This document shows positions 1 through 8,250 of a DNA stretch of 57,054 nt, piece after piece. The notes beneath the pieces were generated by a model. That model had not been told where the DNA came from. It made no database searches and worked only from the letters and a program-made list of their open reading frames with translations. Both the position numbers and the translations under genes were made by a program. Numbering within the stretch: position 1 is the first letter of the stretch; the number at the start of each line of letters is the position of its first letter. The stretch comes from JAYFNU01 sp964460755 (GTDB lineage: Bacteria > Bacillota > Clostridia > Oscillospirales > Ruminococcaceae), in the NCBI GenBank assembly GCA_964460755.1, contig CAYWQL010000010.1, forward strand, positions 1-57,054. The letters are read 5' to 3'.

Positions 1-6
1 AGGAGA

Positions 7-39
7 AATAGCAGATTTAATGAAATTAAATCTGCTATT
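7..39. terminator. perfect 15-bp hairpin, probable end of the sugar-transport operon
   Basis: Two 15-nt arms (7-21 and 25-39) are exact inverted repeats around a 3-nt GAA loop. It lies about 60 nt past the stop of the last transporter gene, which is read on the minus strand. The minus strand continues into a short T-rich stretch (TTTCTCCT), so a terminator is likely, though the U-tract is weak. The gene beyond it is outside the window. Confidence 0.5.
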
Positions 40-101
40 AAGCCTAATACTCGTTTTAATTGGTCTGAAAGGTTGCCTAAAAGCTTGTACTTTTCTTTCA
101 T

Positions 102-938
102 TTATTCCTTTACCGAGCCAAGGGCAACGCCCGCGACAATATACTTGGAAAGAAGGAAGTATACAATGAAAAGCGGGATAACCGTAAGCGTAAGTCCAAG
201 ATAAACCGCGCCGTATTCGGTCTTGTAAATATCGCCCTTCAACTGGCTAACCATGATAGGCATGGTGTAGTTCGCCTTGTTCGTAAGAAGAATAGAGGGC
301 ATAAACAGCGCGTTCCATGTGTTGACGAAGGTGAAAATCGCCTGCGTCGCCATAGCGGGCTTCATTATCGGAAGCACGATAGAGTTAAAGGTTCTGAATT
401 CGCCCGCACCGTCGATACGCGCCGAGTTGACGATATCAAGGTTGAGTGACGGCAGCATATACTGTCTCATAAAGAACACCGTCATCGGCGCCGCCACCGC
501 GGGGAGAATCAACGCCAAAAGATTGTTCGTAAAATGAATTTTGTACATGAACTGATAAGAACCGATACTGTAAACCTGAAGAGGTATCATCATAACAGCA
601 AGAATTATGCCGTTAACCGTCTTGCGGAGCTTCCAGTTATACGCGACAAGCGCATACGCAGTGAGTGTCGAAACATATATCGAACCCGCTGTAGCGCAAA
701 CCGAGATTATTGCCGAGTTTTTGAAGCCGATGATTGGATTGAATATCTTGCCCTTCAAAACATTGATATTATCAATAAGGTGCGACGAAGGAATGAAGGA
801 CATAGCGTGCTGTTGAATCTGCCATGTGCTTCTTGTGGAGTTGACAATCATTATCCAGAAGGGAAGTATGCTCATAATCGCGAGAAGTATGCAAACGACA
901 TAAATAACAATCATTATGCCTTTATTTTTCTTTTTCAT
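102..938 (-). CDS. sugar ABC transporter permease, MalG type
   Basis: Inner-membrane permease of a carbohydrate ABC importer (CUT1 family), 278 aa, about six hydrophobic segments starting at residues 9-29. The cytoplasmic EAA loop that docks on the ATPase is recognisable in the last third (ARIDGAG followed by LPIMKP). Its start codon overlaps the stop of the upstream MalF-type permease by one base (TAATG), so the two are translationally coupled. With the lipoprotein at 2026-3396 it forms a typical three-gene importer. No ATPase gene is present, which is common in Clostridia where one MsmK-type ATPase serves several importers. Substrate is inferred from the shared operator with the cellobiose phosphorylase; sequence alone does not fix it. 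Confidence 0.93.
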   Translation of the reverse strand: MKKKNKGIMIVIYVVCILLAIMSILPFWIMIVNSTRSTWQIQQHAMSFIPSSHLIDNINVLKGKIFNPIIGFKNSAIISVCATAGSIYVSTLTAYALVAYNWKLRKTVNGIILAVMMIPLQVYSIGSYQFMYKIHFTNNLLALILPAVAAPMTVFFMRQYMLPSLNLDIVNSARIDGAGEFRTFNSIVLPIMKPAMATQAIFTFVNTWNALFMPSILLTNKANYTMPIMVSQLKGDIYKTEYGAVYLGLTLTVIPLFIVYFLLSKYIVAGVALGSVKE

Positions 939-1918
939 TATTTCGCAGCCTCCTTCTCGAGTTTTGCAACCTGTTTTTTACGGCGAGCTGCGTTTTGCTT
1001 AACCTTCTCGTCCGTTCTGTCACGCATAAGGAAGAACACGACAACAGAAAGAATAGCGATTATAACGAACAACAGCATACTTGCCGCGGAAGCTTCGTTG
1101 TAGAAATAGGTTCCCGTGAACGCCTTGATATAGATGAACACGCTCGCCGTCATAGTTGCGTTTCCGGGTCCGCCGTTGAAAACCAACATCTTCGGGATAT
1201 CGAACATATTTAAACCACCGATTAAGGCTGTAATAAGCGTATATATAAGGATTGTACGCATACACGGAAGCGTAATTTTGAAGAAGGTCTGCGTGGGGGT
1301 TGCTCCGTCGATTTCGGCGGATTCAAACAACTCGGGGTTAATGCCGAGTACGCCTGAAATAAGAATAATAGTAGTATATCCGTACCACATCCAGAACTGG
1401 ATAAACGCGACGATAAATCTTGTAACCCAGCCGTTAACAAGGAACTGATAGGGCTCCGAGAAAAACCCTAACTGCATAAGCACGTCGTTTGCAGGTCCTG
1501 CAGGAGCAGCAAACAGGTTGCTGAACAAAATAGCAAGACTCGCGGAAGTAATAATATTCGGAAGATAGAATAAAACCTTAAACACACCCTGACCAACAAT
1601 CTTGCGACTGTTGTTGGTGAACCAAGCGGTCAAAAGGAGTGCAAGAGTTATTTGCGGGATAAAGTTTATCACCCAAAGTAAAATTGTTGTTTTGAGTGAA
1701 TTCTGAAACGTAACGTTTGAAATAATTGCTTTGTAGTTTGCGAACGGGTCATCAAGAAAATGCATTTCTGACGCCAAAAGTCCGCGAAGGTCGGTAAAAC
1801 CGATTACGAAGGTATAAATCAACGGGTAGAGCATGAACGCTAAAAACACTAAAACGAACGGGAGAATAAAGATATAGCCGTACTTGGCGTAACTTACGCC
1901 TTTGCTTTTGTTGAGCAT
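938..1918 (-). CDS. sugar ABC transporter permease, MalF type
   Basis: Second permease of the CUT1-type importer, 326 aa, with about six membrane segments and a lysine-rich C-terminal cytoplasmic tail. The EAA loop is visible as EIDGATP followed by KITLP near residues 200-217. The ATG at 1916-1918 follows a purine-rich AGGGGAAGG site. It lies 107 nt downstream of the binding-protein gene, and an intercistronic hairpin in that gap probably lowers permease expression relative to the binding protein. It overlaps the MalG gene by one base. Confidence 0.93.
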   Translation of the reverse strand: MLNKSKGVSYAKYGYIFILPFVLVFLAFMLYPLIYTFVIGFTDLRGLLASEMHFLDDPFANYKAIISNVTFQNSLKTTILLWVINFIPQITLALLLTAWFTNNSRKIVGQGVFKVLFYLPNIITSASLAILFSNLFAAPAGPANDVLMQLGFFSEPYQFLVNGWVTRFIVAFIQFWMWYGYTTIILISGVLGINPELFESAEIDGATPTQTFFKITLPCMRTILIYTLITALIGGLNMFDIPKMLVFNGGPGNATMTASVFIYIKAFTGTYFYNEASAASMLLFVIIAILSVVVFFLMRDRTDEKVKQNAARRKKQVAKLEKEAAK

Positions 1919-1964
1919 TGTCCTTCCCCTTTCAGGCGAGATTTTCTTCAGTATACCATAAAAA

Positions 1965-1998
1965 TTGGACGGACGGAAGTATTCCGTCCGTCCAAATT
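1965..1998 (-). terminator. intercistronic hairpin with U-tract between binding protein and permeases
   Basis: A 14-bp stem (1965-1978 with 1982-1995, loop GTA) built on two copies of GGAC. In the minus-strand transcript it is followed by AATTTTTA. Such partial terminators between a solute-binding protein and its permeases usually set a high binding-protein to permease ratio. The role is inferred from position. Confidence 0.7.
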
Positions 1999-2025
1999 TT
2001 TGTTAGGTTTTTTGTTAACTATTTA

Positions 2026-3396
2026 CTAGTCAACAGCGAGTCCGAGTGTATCAGCAACGTTCTGCTTGAAGCTTGCAAGAGCTGTATCACGGTCAATCTC
2101 GCCGGCTGCGTACTGACGTACATAGTCACGGAAGATGTTGTTGATGCTCTCGTCATACTGTGTAAGAACGCGGCCGTTAGCAAGCTCGTTGCCCTTCATG
2201 AAAGCGTCGAACATGTTCTGTCCGCCGAGGAATTCGAGTTCGCCGTTGGACTTAGCCATAACTACGTTGGAAGCAACTGTATCCTTTGTGCCGCCTTCGC
2301 CGTTAAGTGTGCCGTTCGCCCAGAAATACTGGAGGCCTGTGTCAGAAGTATCAAGTGTAATCCAGTTGATAATCTGTCCAACAGCTTCCTTGTTAGCGCT
2401 GTCCTTGTTGGCGAGTATCCATGTGCCGCCCCAAAGGAAACCAACGTTCGAAGCGCATACGCCCCAATCGCCGTAAGTACCTTCGCCGGCCTTTGTGCCG
2501 CCGGAGTTACCAGCCATAACATAGTTGATGAGCCAAGCCGGGCCATAGAAACCAAGAACGGGCTTCGCGCCTGTGGCAGCCATATCAGCATACCAGCCTT
2601 CTTGCCAGTCCTGTGTAACGTTGGAATAACCACCGTCTGTGAGCTTCTTGGAATAATCAAGGAAAGCTTCACGCTTCGGGTCTATGTTGAGTTTTCCGTC
2701 GATAACCCAAGGTGTATCAGAAGAGTTCTCAATCGCGTGCCAAATGTCGCCGTCGCCGGAAACAATCGCTACGCCCGCGTCAGCACATGTCTGAGCAGCT
2801 TCGAAGAACTTGTCCCAATTGCCTGTGCCAGCGCCGATAGCCGCTTCAACATCCGCAGGATCATCAGAACCGAAAGCCTGCTTCGCAGCAGTACGGTTAT
2901 AAATGAAAGCACCACCAGTTGCCTGATAAGCAAGACCAACAACTGCACCGTCCGAAGGACGTGTGCCGATATCTACAGAATACTGAGCAATCTGAGCATC
3001 GGAGATAGCCTTGTCGATGTCAATACCGAGGTCAGCATAAGGAGCAGCATAACCAGCAGCATCGCCCTGTGTATACTTAAGAACGAATGCAGACTCTGCA
3101 CAATAGAAGTCAGGAGCGTCAGCGCCACCAGCTGCAAGAGCTGCGTCAAGAGCGGGCTGATAAAGTCCGTCTGTTGTAGCGATGATAGTCGAAACTACAT
3201 CATACTTTGCTGCGAACTCAGGATTGAGCTCTAAGAATTTGTCAACCATTTTGGGGACTTCGTCGGTGAAAGCATAAAGATTAAGAGTTGTCTTTCCGCC
3301 GTCGGTGTTTCCGCCTTCTGTCTTGGGTGTGCAGCCTACGAAGCAAGCGAGGCACAAAGCAAGAACAAGAACGAGCGCTAAAATTTTCTTTGCCAT
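2026..3396 (-). CDS. extracellular sugar-binding lipoprotein of the ABC importer
   Basis: Solute-binding protein of bacterial family 1 type, 456 aa. A basic N-terminus, a hydrophobic run and a lipobox ending FVGC (lipidated Cys22) mark it as a membrane-anchored lipoprotein. The mature part has the lobes of a family 1 sugar-binding protein (FLELNPEF, GFYGPAWL, many aromatic residues for sugar stacking). I chose ATG 3396 rather than a TTG four codons upstream because GGAGGA (3401-3406) lies 4 nt before it and would otherwise be inside the gene. It has a strong promoter with two LacI-type operators and three upstream 21-nt repeats. The likely ligand is cellobiose or a cello-oligosaccharide, by regulatory linkage to the GH94 gene. 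Confidence 0.92.
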   Translation of the reverse strand: MAKKILALVLVLALCLACFVGCTPKTEGGNTDGGKTTLNLYAFTDEVPKMVDKFLELNPEFAAKYDVVSTIIATTDGLYQPALDAALAAGGADAPDFYCAESAFVLKYTQGDAAGYAAPYADLGIDIDKAISDAQIAQYSVDIGTRPSDGAVVGLAYQATGGAFIYNRTAAKQAFGSDDPADVEAAIGAGTGNWDKFFEAAQTCADAGVAIVSGDGDIWHAIENSSDTPWVIDGKLNIDPKREAFLDYSKKLTDGGYSNVTQDWQEGWYADMAATGAKPVLGFYGPAWLINYVMAGNSGGTKAGEGTYGDWGVCASNVGFLWGGTWILANKDSANKEAVGQIINWITLDTSDTGLQYFWANGTLNGEGGTKDTVASNVVMAKSNGELEFLGGQNMFDAFMKGNELANGRVLTQYDESINNIFRDYVRQYAAGEIDRDTALASFKQNVADTLGLAVD

Positions 3397-3419
3397 ATTT
3401 TCCTCCAAAAAATTTTTTT

Positions 3420-3437
3420 TACGAAAACGTTATCGAA
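3420..3437. promoter_or_regulatory. LacI-type operator, downstream site in the transporter leader
   Basis: ACGAAAACGTTATCGA contains a near-perfect 12-nt palindrome (GAAAACGTTATC, one mismatched pair) with the central CG typical of LacI-family operators. It lies between the transcription start and the ribosome site of the binding-protein gene. It shares the half-site CGAAAACG with the operators at 9327-9343 and 9503-9519. Confidence 0.65.
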
Positions 3438-3456
3438 AAGAGCCTTTTGGGTTATT

Positions 3457-3474
3457 ATCGAAACCGTTTTCTGA
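3457..3474. promoter_or_regulatory. LacI-type operator overlapping the transporter transcription start
   Basis: ATCGAAACCGTTTTCTGA is a GAAA-CG-TTTC type palindrome with a central CG. The expected transcription start from the -10 box at 3480-3485 falls at about 3473, so repressor binding here would block initiation. The sugar-regulated LacI at 8251-9258 is the natural candidate regulator. Confidence 0.68.
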
Positions 3475-3479
3475 AGTGA

Positions 3480-3508
3480 AGTATATCACCGAGGTATCTT
3501 ATTTGCAA
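3480..3508 (-). promoter_or_regulatory. promoter of the sugar transporter operon
   Basis: On the minus strand, TTGCAA (3503-3508) and TATACT (3480-3485) are separated by exactly 17 nt, a good vegetative sigma-factor promoter. The -10 hexamer is the same as that of the GH94 promoter, and in both an operator follows directly. Confidence 0.75.
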
Positions 3509-3580
3509 CAGAATTAATACTTTTGTATCCTTTTTTTATGTTTTATCTAAATAGCCTTTTGTTTGTTTGTGCAAAGTTAC

Positions 3581-3643
3581 AAGAAAGGCAAAATAATCCT
3601 CAAGAAGGGCAATAATATCCTGCTGAAAGGCAAAAAACAGCTT
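3581..3643. repeat. three tandem 21-nt imperfect repeats upstream of the transporter promoter
   Basis: Units begin at 3581, 3602 and 3623, each with GGCA at the same phase (3587, 3608, 3629). The first two read AAGAAAGGCAAAATAATCCT and AAGAAGGGCAATAATATCCT; the third keeps GAAAGGCAAAA and then diverges. A 21-nt period is two helical turns, putting all three on one face of the DNA, 110-170 nt upstream of the predicted start. That is an arrangement expected for an activator. Confidence 0.65.
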
Positions 3644-3675
3644 TATTTTGTTATTTTTAACCCCCGGAGCAGAAA

Positions 3676-3705
3676 AAAGGCAGACGACCGAAGCCGTTTG
3701 CCTTT
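3676..3705 (-). terminator. terminator of hppA
   Basis: An 11-bp stem (3676-3686 with 3695-3705, one G-U pair) is followed on the minus strand by a run of T (complement of the A run at 3673-3678). It lies 22 nt beyond the hppA stop codon. Confidence 0.75.
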
Positions 3706-3726
3706 CCTTCTATAATTATTAATAAC

Positions 3727-5898
3727 CTATTTAAATAACCCCAGAATAAGGTCGAGCAGGTTAAAGCGATTAAAGACCGTGACCGTTACGAGAGAGATAA
3801 CCGACATAATCTTAATGAGAATGTCAAGCGACGGCCCAACGGTATCCTTGAGCGGGTCGCCAACCGTGTCTCCGACGATTGCGGCGTCGTGCGCGGGACT
3901 TCCCTTTGCGTGTCCTTCGATTGCGCCCGTTTCAATGTACTTTTTCGCGTTATCCCACGCTCCGCCCGCGTTGCCCGTGAAAATGGCAAGCATAATCGCC
4001 GAAATGGTGGAACCGATTAGGATACCACCGACAAACTCGGCGCCAAAGAGGAAGCCGCAGATAACGGGGAAAAGTATAGCCAAAAGCGCTGGGGTTCTCA
4101 TTTCCTTTAATGCGCCCTCGGAGGAAATCTCTATGCAGGTCTTATAGTCTGGCATAACCTTGCCCTCAAGAAGTCCTTTTATCTCTCTAAACTGACGGCG
4201 AACCTCTTCAACCATCTTTCTCGCCGCCTTCGCTACCGCTTCAATAAGCATACCCGAGAACAGGTAAGGAAGCGCCGCGCCGACGAGGGCGCCCGCAAGT
4301 GTCAACGGGTCGATAAGGTTAAGAAGAATGCTCTCCTCAGCGGGAGTGTAGGAATAAAGGTAAGACACCATCATCGAAAGCGCCGCAAGCGCCGCCGAGC
4401 CGATAGCGAAGCCCTTGCCGATTGCCGCCGTCGTGTTGCCGACGGAATCGAGCTTGTCAGTAATGTCGCGCACCGATTTGTCGAGCGCGCTCATTTCGCT
4501 AATTCCGCCGGCGTTGTCGGATATCGGTCCGTATGTGTCGACCGAAACCGTCGCCGCGACGAAGGAAAGCATACCGAAAGAAGCGCACGCCACGCCGTAC
4601 ATTCCGCAAATTTCGTACGAGCCGAAAATCGCGATGCCAAGCACCACAACGGGGAGCATACAAGAGCGCATACCAAGCGCCAGACCTTGGGTTATCGTAA
4701 GGGCGCTGCCCTCAACCGACGCCTTGGCGATAAGCTTTGTCGGCTTGTAGTCGTAGCTTGTGTAGTATTCCGCGATAATACCGATTATGATACCGGCCGC
4801 AACGCCGACAGCAGCCGCTATCCACGGGGATATATATCCTATGCTGAAAGCCGCCGTCTTAAGCTCGGCGACGTCATAGCCGCTGAACATAACTCTTGTA
4901 ATAACAAAGCCCAAAGCAATCGTAAGCCCCGCCGAAATCCAAGTCGCCATATTCAGCTCCCTGTGGGGGTTTTCGGAAAGCTTCTTTTTGAGAAGAATCG
5001 AGCTTACTCCGAGAACACAGGCAATAAGTCCGCAAGCCGCAAAAAGAATGGGGTATAAAATCATAGACGAAAGAAGCTCTGTGCCGATTATTGTGCCCTT
5101 GCTCCTAAAGAGCTCGCAGGCGAGTATCGCCGCCGAAAGGATTGCGCCGACATAGCTTTCAAGAAGGTCAGCGCCAAGTCCCGCCACGTCGCCGACATTG
5201 TCGCCGACATTGTCCGCGATGGTCGCGGGATTGCGGGGGTCATCCTCGGGAATATGAGCCTCGGTCTTGCCGACAAGGTCTGCGCCCATATCCGCCGCCT
5301 TGGTGTAGATACCGCCGCCGACGCGGTTAAACATCGCGATAATCGAGCAGCCAAGAGCATAGCCCGAAAGAGTCATTGTGAACGGAGCGTTAAAGCCGAG
5401 CCAATTCACGTTCTCAACCCCTGCGACAACCTCGGAAAGCTGACCGAGTCCATAGCCGAAGACGATATAAACAATAAAAATACCGAGCAGAGCAAAGCCG
5501 CCGACGCAAAGTCCCATAACGCTTCCGCCGCGGAACGCGACCTTTAGCGTTTCGCCGAGACTTCCCGTCGTCCTCGCCTTGTTCGACACGCGAACGTTGG
5601 CGTAGGTCGCTATCTTCATTCCGATAAAGCCCGCGCTCGCACTCATCGTCGCGCCGATAATAAACGCGCATGCCGTCTGCCACGAAATAAGCACGGTGAG
5701 AAATACCGCGATAGCCGCCGCGATAATCGCGACGATTCTGTACTCGTAGCTGATGAACGTATCCGCTCCGAGCCTAATCGCCGAAGCGATTTCCTTCATG
5801 CGGTCGGTTCCCTCCTCCATTTTCTTCACCTTGAAGAAGCTGAACACCGCATAGCTTATGGCGAGAAGCGCCGCCATAATCACAAGACCAATTAACAC
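3727..5898 (-). CDS. hppA: membrane-bound ion-pumping pyrophosphatase, K+-dependent type
   Basis: Hydrolyses cytosolic pyrophosphate and uses the energy to move H+ and/or Na+ out of the cell. At 723 aa with about 16 membrane segments it is full length. Family signatures are all present: AADMGADLVGK at 201-211, DDPRNPATIADNVGDNVGD from 219, and GDTVGDPLKDTVGPS near the C-terminus. These carry the acidic residues that bind Mg-pyrophosphate. The loop GNTTAAIGKG (487-496) has Ala where K+-independent enzymes have Lys, so K+ dependence is predicted. Whether it pumps Na+ or H+ cannot be decided by eye. The start is GTG with GGGAGG 8 nt upstream. It is monocistronic, with its own terminator, and sits inside the sugar module without an obvious link to it. 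Confidence 0.97.
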   Translation of the reverse strand: MLIGLVIMAALLAISYAVFSFFKVKKMEEGTDRMKEIASAIRLGADTFISYEYRIVAIIAAAIAVFLTVLISWQTACAFIIGATMSASAGFIGMKIATYANVRVSNKARTTGSLGETLKVAFRGGSVMGLCVGGFALLGIFIVYIVFGYGLGQLSEVVAGVENVNWLGFNAPFTMTLSGYALGCSIIAMFNRVGGGIYTKAADMGADLVGKTEAHIPEDDPRNPATIADNVGDNVGDVAGLGADLLESYVGAILSAAILACELFRSKGTIIGTELLSSMILYPILFAACGLIACVLGVSSILLKKKLSENPHRELNMATWISAGLTIALGFVITRVMFSGYDVAELKTAAFSIGYISPWIAAAVGVAAGIIIGIIAEYYTSYDYKPTKLIAKASVEGSALTITQGLALGMRSCMLPVVVLGIAIFGSYEICGMYGVACASFGMLSFVAATVSVDTYGPISDNAGGISEMSALDKSVRDITDKLDSVGNTTAAIGKGFAIGSAALAALSMMVSYLYSYTPAEESILLNLIDPLTLAGALVGAALPYLFSGMLIEAVAKAARKMVEEVRRQFREIKGLLEGKVMPDYKTCIEISSEGALKEMRTPALLAILFPVICGFLFGAEFVGGILIGSTISAIMLAIFTGNAGGAWDNAKKYIETGAIEGHAKGSPAHDAAIVGDTVGDPLKDTVGPSLDILIKIMSVISLVTVTVFNRFNLLDLILGLFK

Positions 5899-6103
5899 TT
5901 GAATATCCTCCCACAGAAATAAAAAATAAATTTAAAAAATCGCAAACTATCGTTTATTATTACATATTGCGTCAAAAACGGCAAGAATAAAATAAAAAAA
6001 ACAACAATATAAACGAGAAACCGCAATTTTCGCTTGGTTATAGCAAAATCGTCCTATATTCGCGATATGCAGAAAGCCTTTTATAAGCGTATGTGTTATG
6101 ATG

Positions 6104-6133
6104 CACAAAAAAAACACAGCTTACGCTGTGTTT
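6104..6133 (-). terminator. terminator of the glucokinase-oxidoreductase unit
   Basis: Stem AAACACAGC (6112-6120) pairs with GCTGTGTTT (6125-6133) around TTAC. On the minus strand it runs directly into eight T. It ends the unit containing the ROK kinase and the Gfo/Idh gene. The rest of the 254-nt gap up to hppA is AT-rich and holds the hppA leader; I see no other gene in it. Confidence 0.85.
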
Positions 6134-6152
6134 AATCAATTTATTCTTTTTT

Positions 6153-7160
6153 CTACCTGACGTTCGGTCCCTGAGAGCGCATAGGATTGACGAAGTCAAT
6201 CTGCTGCTGTCTTCGCACCTCGTCCATAATCGCAAGGGTCATCTCGGTCTGGCGATTGTATTCGTCGGGCGAAACGCCCTTTTCAATCATATCCACGAAA
6301 GCCGCCGCCTCGAAATTAAGTCCGCCCCAGCTTTCGGTTTTTTCGGTATAGACCGTTTCGGTCGTGCCGTCGAGATAGACTATGCGCACATCCGACGGAT
6401 AGAACATATCGTCAATAAGCATAGTGCCCTTTTCGCCCTGTATCTCATTTTCGATTTTTCCCGCCGACACCTTTGAAAAACGAAGCTCAACGAGCATTCC
6501 GTCGTATTCGCATATAACCGAGCCCTGTGCGTCAAAGCCATTCGGCAGACGAGTAACCGCCGCCTTTACGCTCCTCGGCTCACCGAAAAGATAGACCGCC
6601 GCGCGGGTACAGTAAACCCCCAAATCCATAAGCGAACCGTTGGCAAGCTCGGGATTGAAGGTGTTGCAATACTCGCCACTTTTATATTTATCGTAGTTTG
6701 AGGAATATTGGCAGAAGCTTATCGTGGCACGGCGAACCTCGCCGATTTTTGAAAGCGCGTCTTTTATCGCGAAGGTTCCGTTAACGAACGCCGCGCGCAT
6801 AGCCTCAAGCATAACGACGCCCTTTTGCTTCGCCGCCCGCTCCATCTCAAGAAAATCCTCCTTCGAGGGTGCGGCAGGTTTTTCAACCAAAACGTGCTTA
6901 TTGCCGTCTATCATCAGGAGCGTCTGCTCCTTGTGACAGATATTCGGCGACGCGATATAAACCGCGTCAACCCTGTCCGAGCGGGCAAGCTCTTTCAGGT
7001 CGTCGAAAACAAGCGGGGCGCCGACCTCGGTCGCGAAGCGCTCGGCGGTTTTCATTGAACGGGAATAAACGGCGGCAAGCTCGAAATTCTTCACCTTTTT
7101 CGAAAGCCTTATAAACTCACGCGTAATTGAGCTTGTTCCAATAACGGCAAAACGCACCAT
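6153..7160 (-). CDS. Gfo/Idh/MocA-family NAD(P)-dependent oxidoreductase
   Basis: Sugar or polyol dehydrogenase-like protein, 335 aa, normal family length. The N-terminus is a Rossmann fold (VRFAVIGTSSIT, residues 2-13) and the family Lys occurs in the conserved EKP motif at about 93-95. The C-terminal alpha/beta domain contains the usual cyclic-substrate face (LMDLGVYCTRAA). It starts 4 nt after the ROK kinase stop, so the two are co-transcribed. The substrate is unknown. The context suggests a sugar released or modified along with cellobiose breakdown, but it could equally serve another sugar. Confidence 0.88.
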   Translation of the reverse strand: MVRFAVIGTSSITREFIRLSKKVKNFELAAVYSRSMKTAERFATEVGAPLVFDDLKELARSDRVDAVYIASPNICHKEQTLLMIDGNKHVLVEKPAAPSKEDFLEMERAAKQKGVVMLEAMRAAFVNGTFAIKDALSKIGEVRRATISFCQYSSNYDKYKSGEYCNTFNPELANGSLMDLGVYCTRAAVYLFGEPRSVKAAVTRLPNGFDAQGSVICEYDGMLVELRFSKVSAGKIENEIQGEKGTMLIDDMFYPSDVRIVYLDGTTETVYTEKTESWGGLNFEAAAFVDMIEKGVSPDEYNRQTEMTLAIMDEVRRQQQIDFVNPMRSQGPNVR

Positions 7161-7164
7161 AGGC

Positions 7165-8115
7165 TTATACCCTATCGAGATACGCCGCGCCGATTATGCC
7201 CGCGTCGTTTCCAAGACTCGCCTTTACGATAGGCGACGCGCCGATATTTTTGTATGCAAAAACATACTTTCCGACCCTTTCGTTGAGCGGCTTCAGGAGA
7301 TAGTCGCCCTCGTTGCTGAGTCCGCCGCCGATTAAGATGGCTTCGGGACGGAAGGTGCTTATTAATCCGCCGATGCCCGCGGCGACATATTCCATATAAT
7401 TGTCGACGACGGCAAGTGCGGTCTTATCGCCTTTTTTCGCACAGTCGAACGAGGTTCTTCCGCTGACCTTGCCTTCTTTTTCCGCATACTCGTGAAGAAG
7501 AGAGTTGGGGTCGCTTTCCATCGCTCTTTTTGTATCGCGTATAAGCGCCGTAACCGAGGCGTAGGCCTCGAAGCAGCCCTTCGCGCCGCAGCTGCACTGC
7601 TCACCGCCGACGACGAGGGGGATATGCCCGATTTCGGTGCCCATTCCGTCGCCGCCCGCATAAAGCCGTCCGTCGATAACGATGCCGCCGCCAACGCCCG
7701 TGCCGAGCGTCACCATAATCGCGTTTTTATATCCCTTGCCCGAGCCCGCGATAATTTCGCCGACGACTGCGCAGTTGGCGTCGTTGCTTATGTAAACGGG
7801 AACGGGTATATATTTTTCAAGCTCGGTTTTAAACGGAACGTTTGTCCAGCCGAGGTTTCCCGAAAAAACGAGATTACCCTGCTTGTCGACAAACCCGGGC
7901 GTTCCAAGTCCGACGATAGGGAAATCCTCAAAGGTCAGCCCGGCCTCTTTTGCTACCGTCTTCGCCGCGTCGGCTATGTCCCGAACGACCTCCTCAAAGG
8001 GCTTGTCGGTGCAGGTCGGCGCGCTGTGCTTAAAAATGATGTTGTTGTTCTCGTCGATAACTCCCGTTTTAATGCCCGTTCCGCCGAGGTCAATTCCTAA
8101 ACGATATTTTTTCAT
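7165..8115 (-). CDS. glcK: ROK-family glucokinase
   Basis: Phosphorylates glucose with ATP to glucose-6-phosphate in the cytoplasm. 316 aa, full length. The phosphate-binding loop DLGGTG is at residues 9-14, the catalytic Asp at 112 within SNDANC, and a second nucleotide loop LGTGVGGG at 137-144. The ROK zinc site is intact: His164 and the CSCGAKGC cysteines at 174, 176 and 181. In this context it would use the free glucose made by the GH94 phosphorylase. GGGAGAGGG precedes the ATG. It has its own promoter, and follows the LacI gene on the same strand. Confidence 0.9.
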   Translation of the reverse strand: MKKYRLGIDLGGTGIKTGVIDENNNIIFKHSAPTCTDKPFEEVVRDIADAAKTVAKEAGLTFEDFPIVGLGTPGFVDKQGNLVFSGNLGWTNVPFKTELEKYIPVPVYISNDANCAVVGEIIAGSGKGYKNAIMVTLGTGVGGGIVIDGRLYAGGDGMGTEIGHIPLVVGGEQCSCGAKGCFEAYASVTALIRDTKRAMESDPNSLLHEYAEKEGKVSGRTSFDCAKKGDKTALAVVDNYMEYVAAGIGGLISTFRPEAILIGGGLSNEGDYLLKPLNERVGKYVFAYKNIGASPIVKASLGNDAGIIGAAYLDRV

Positions 8116-8150
8116 AATCCCTCTCCCGCCACATTTATCTTATGTTTTAA

Positions 8151-8178
8151 ATTATATATACAATTTAAATTATTTCAA
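8151..8178 (-). promoter_or_regulatory. promoter of the glucokinase-oxidoreductase unit
   Basis: Minus-strand TTGAAA (8173-8178), 16-nt spacer, TATAAT (8151-8156), about 36 nt before the glucokinase start. No LacI-type operator is visible here, so this unit may not be under the same repressor. Confidence 0.6.
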
Positions 8179-8202
8179 CCCAATTTTTTTGAGTAAACAG
8201 AA

Positions 8203-8238
8203 AACGACCCGCCTTTGTACGCAAGACAGGTCGATTTT
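8203..8238 (-). terminator. terminator of the LacI-type repressor gene
   Basis: AAAACGACC near 8201 and GGTCGATTTT near 8229 are inverted arms around a partly paired loop. On the minus strand the second arm runs into TTTTCTGTTT. It lies just after the repressor stop codon. Confidence 0.6.
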
Positions 8239-8250
8239 GACTTGAACCGT

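Noticed and set aside
1918..3234. 438-codon plus-strand frame opposite the sugar-binding lipoprotein
   Set aside because: Shadow of the real gene, which has a signal peptide, lipobox and good ribosome site; the antisense product is Ser/Val/Cys-rich with no domain.
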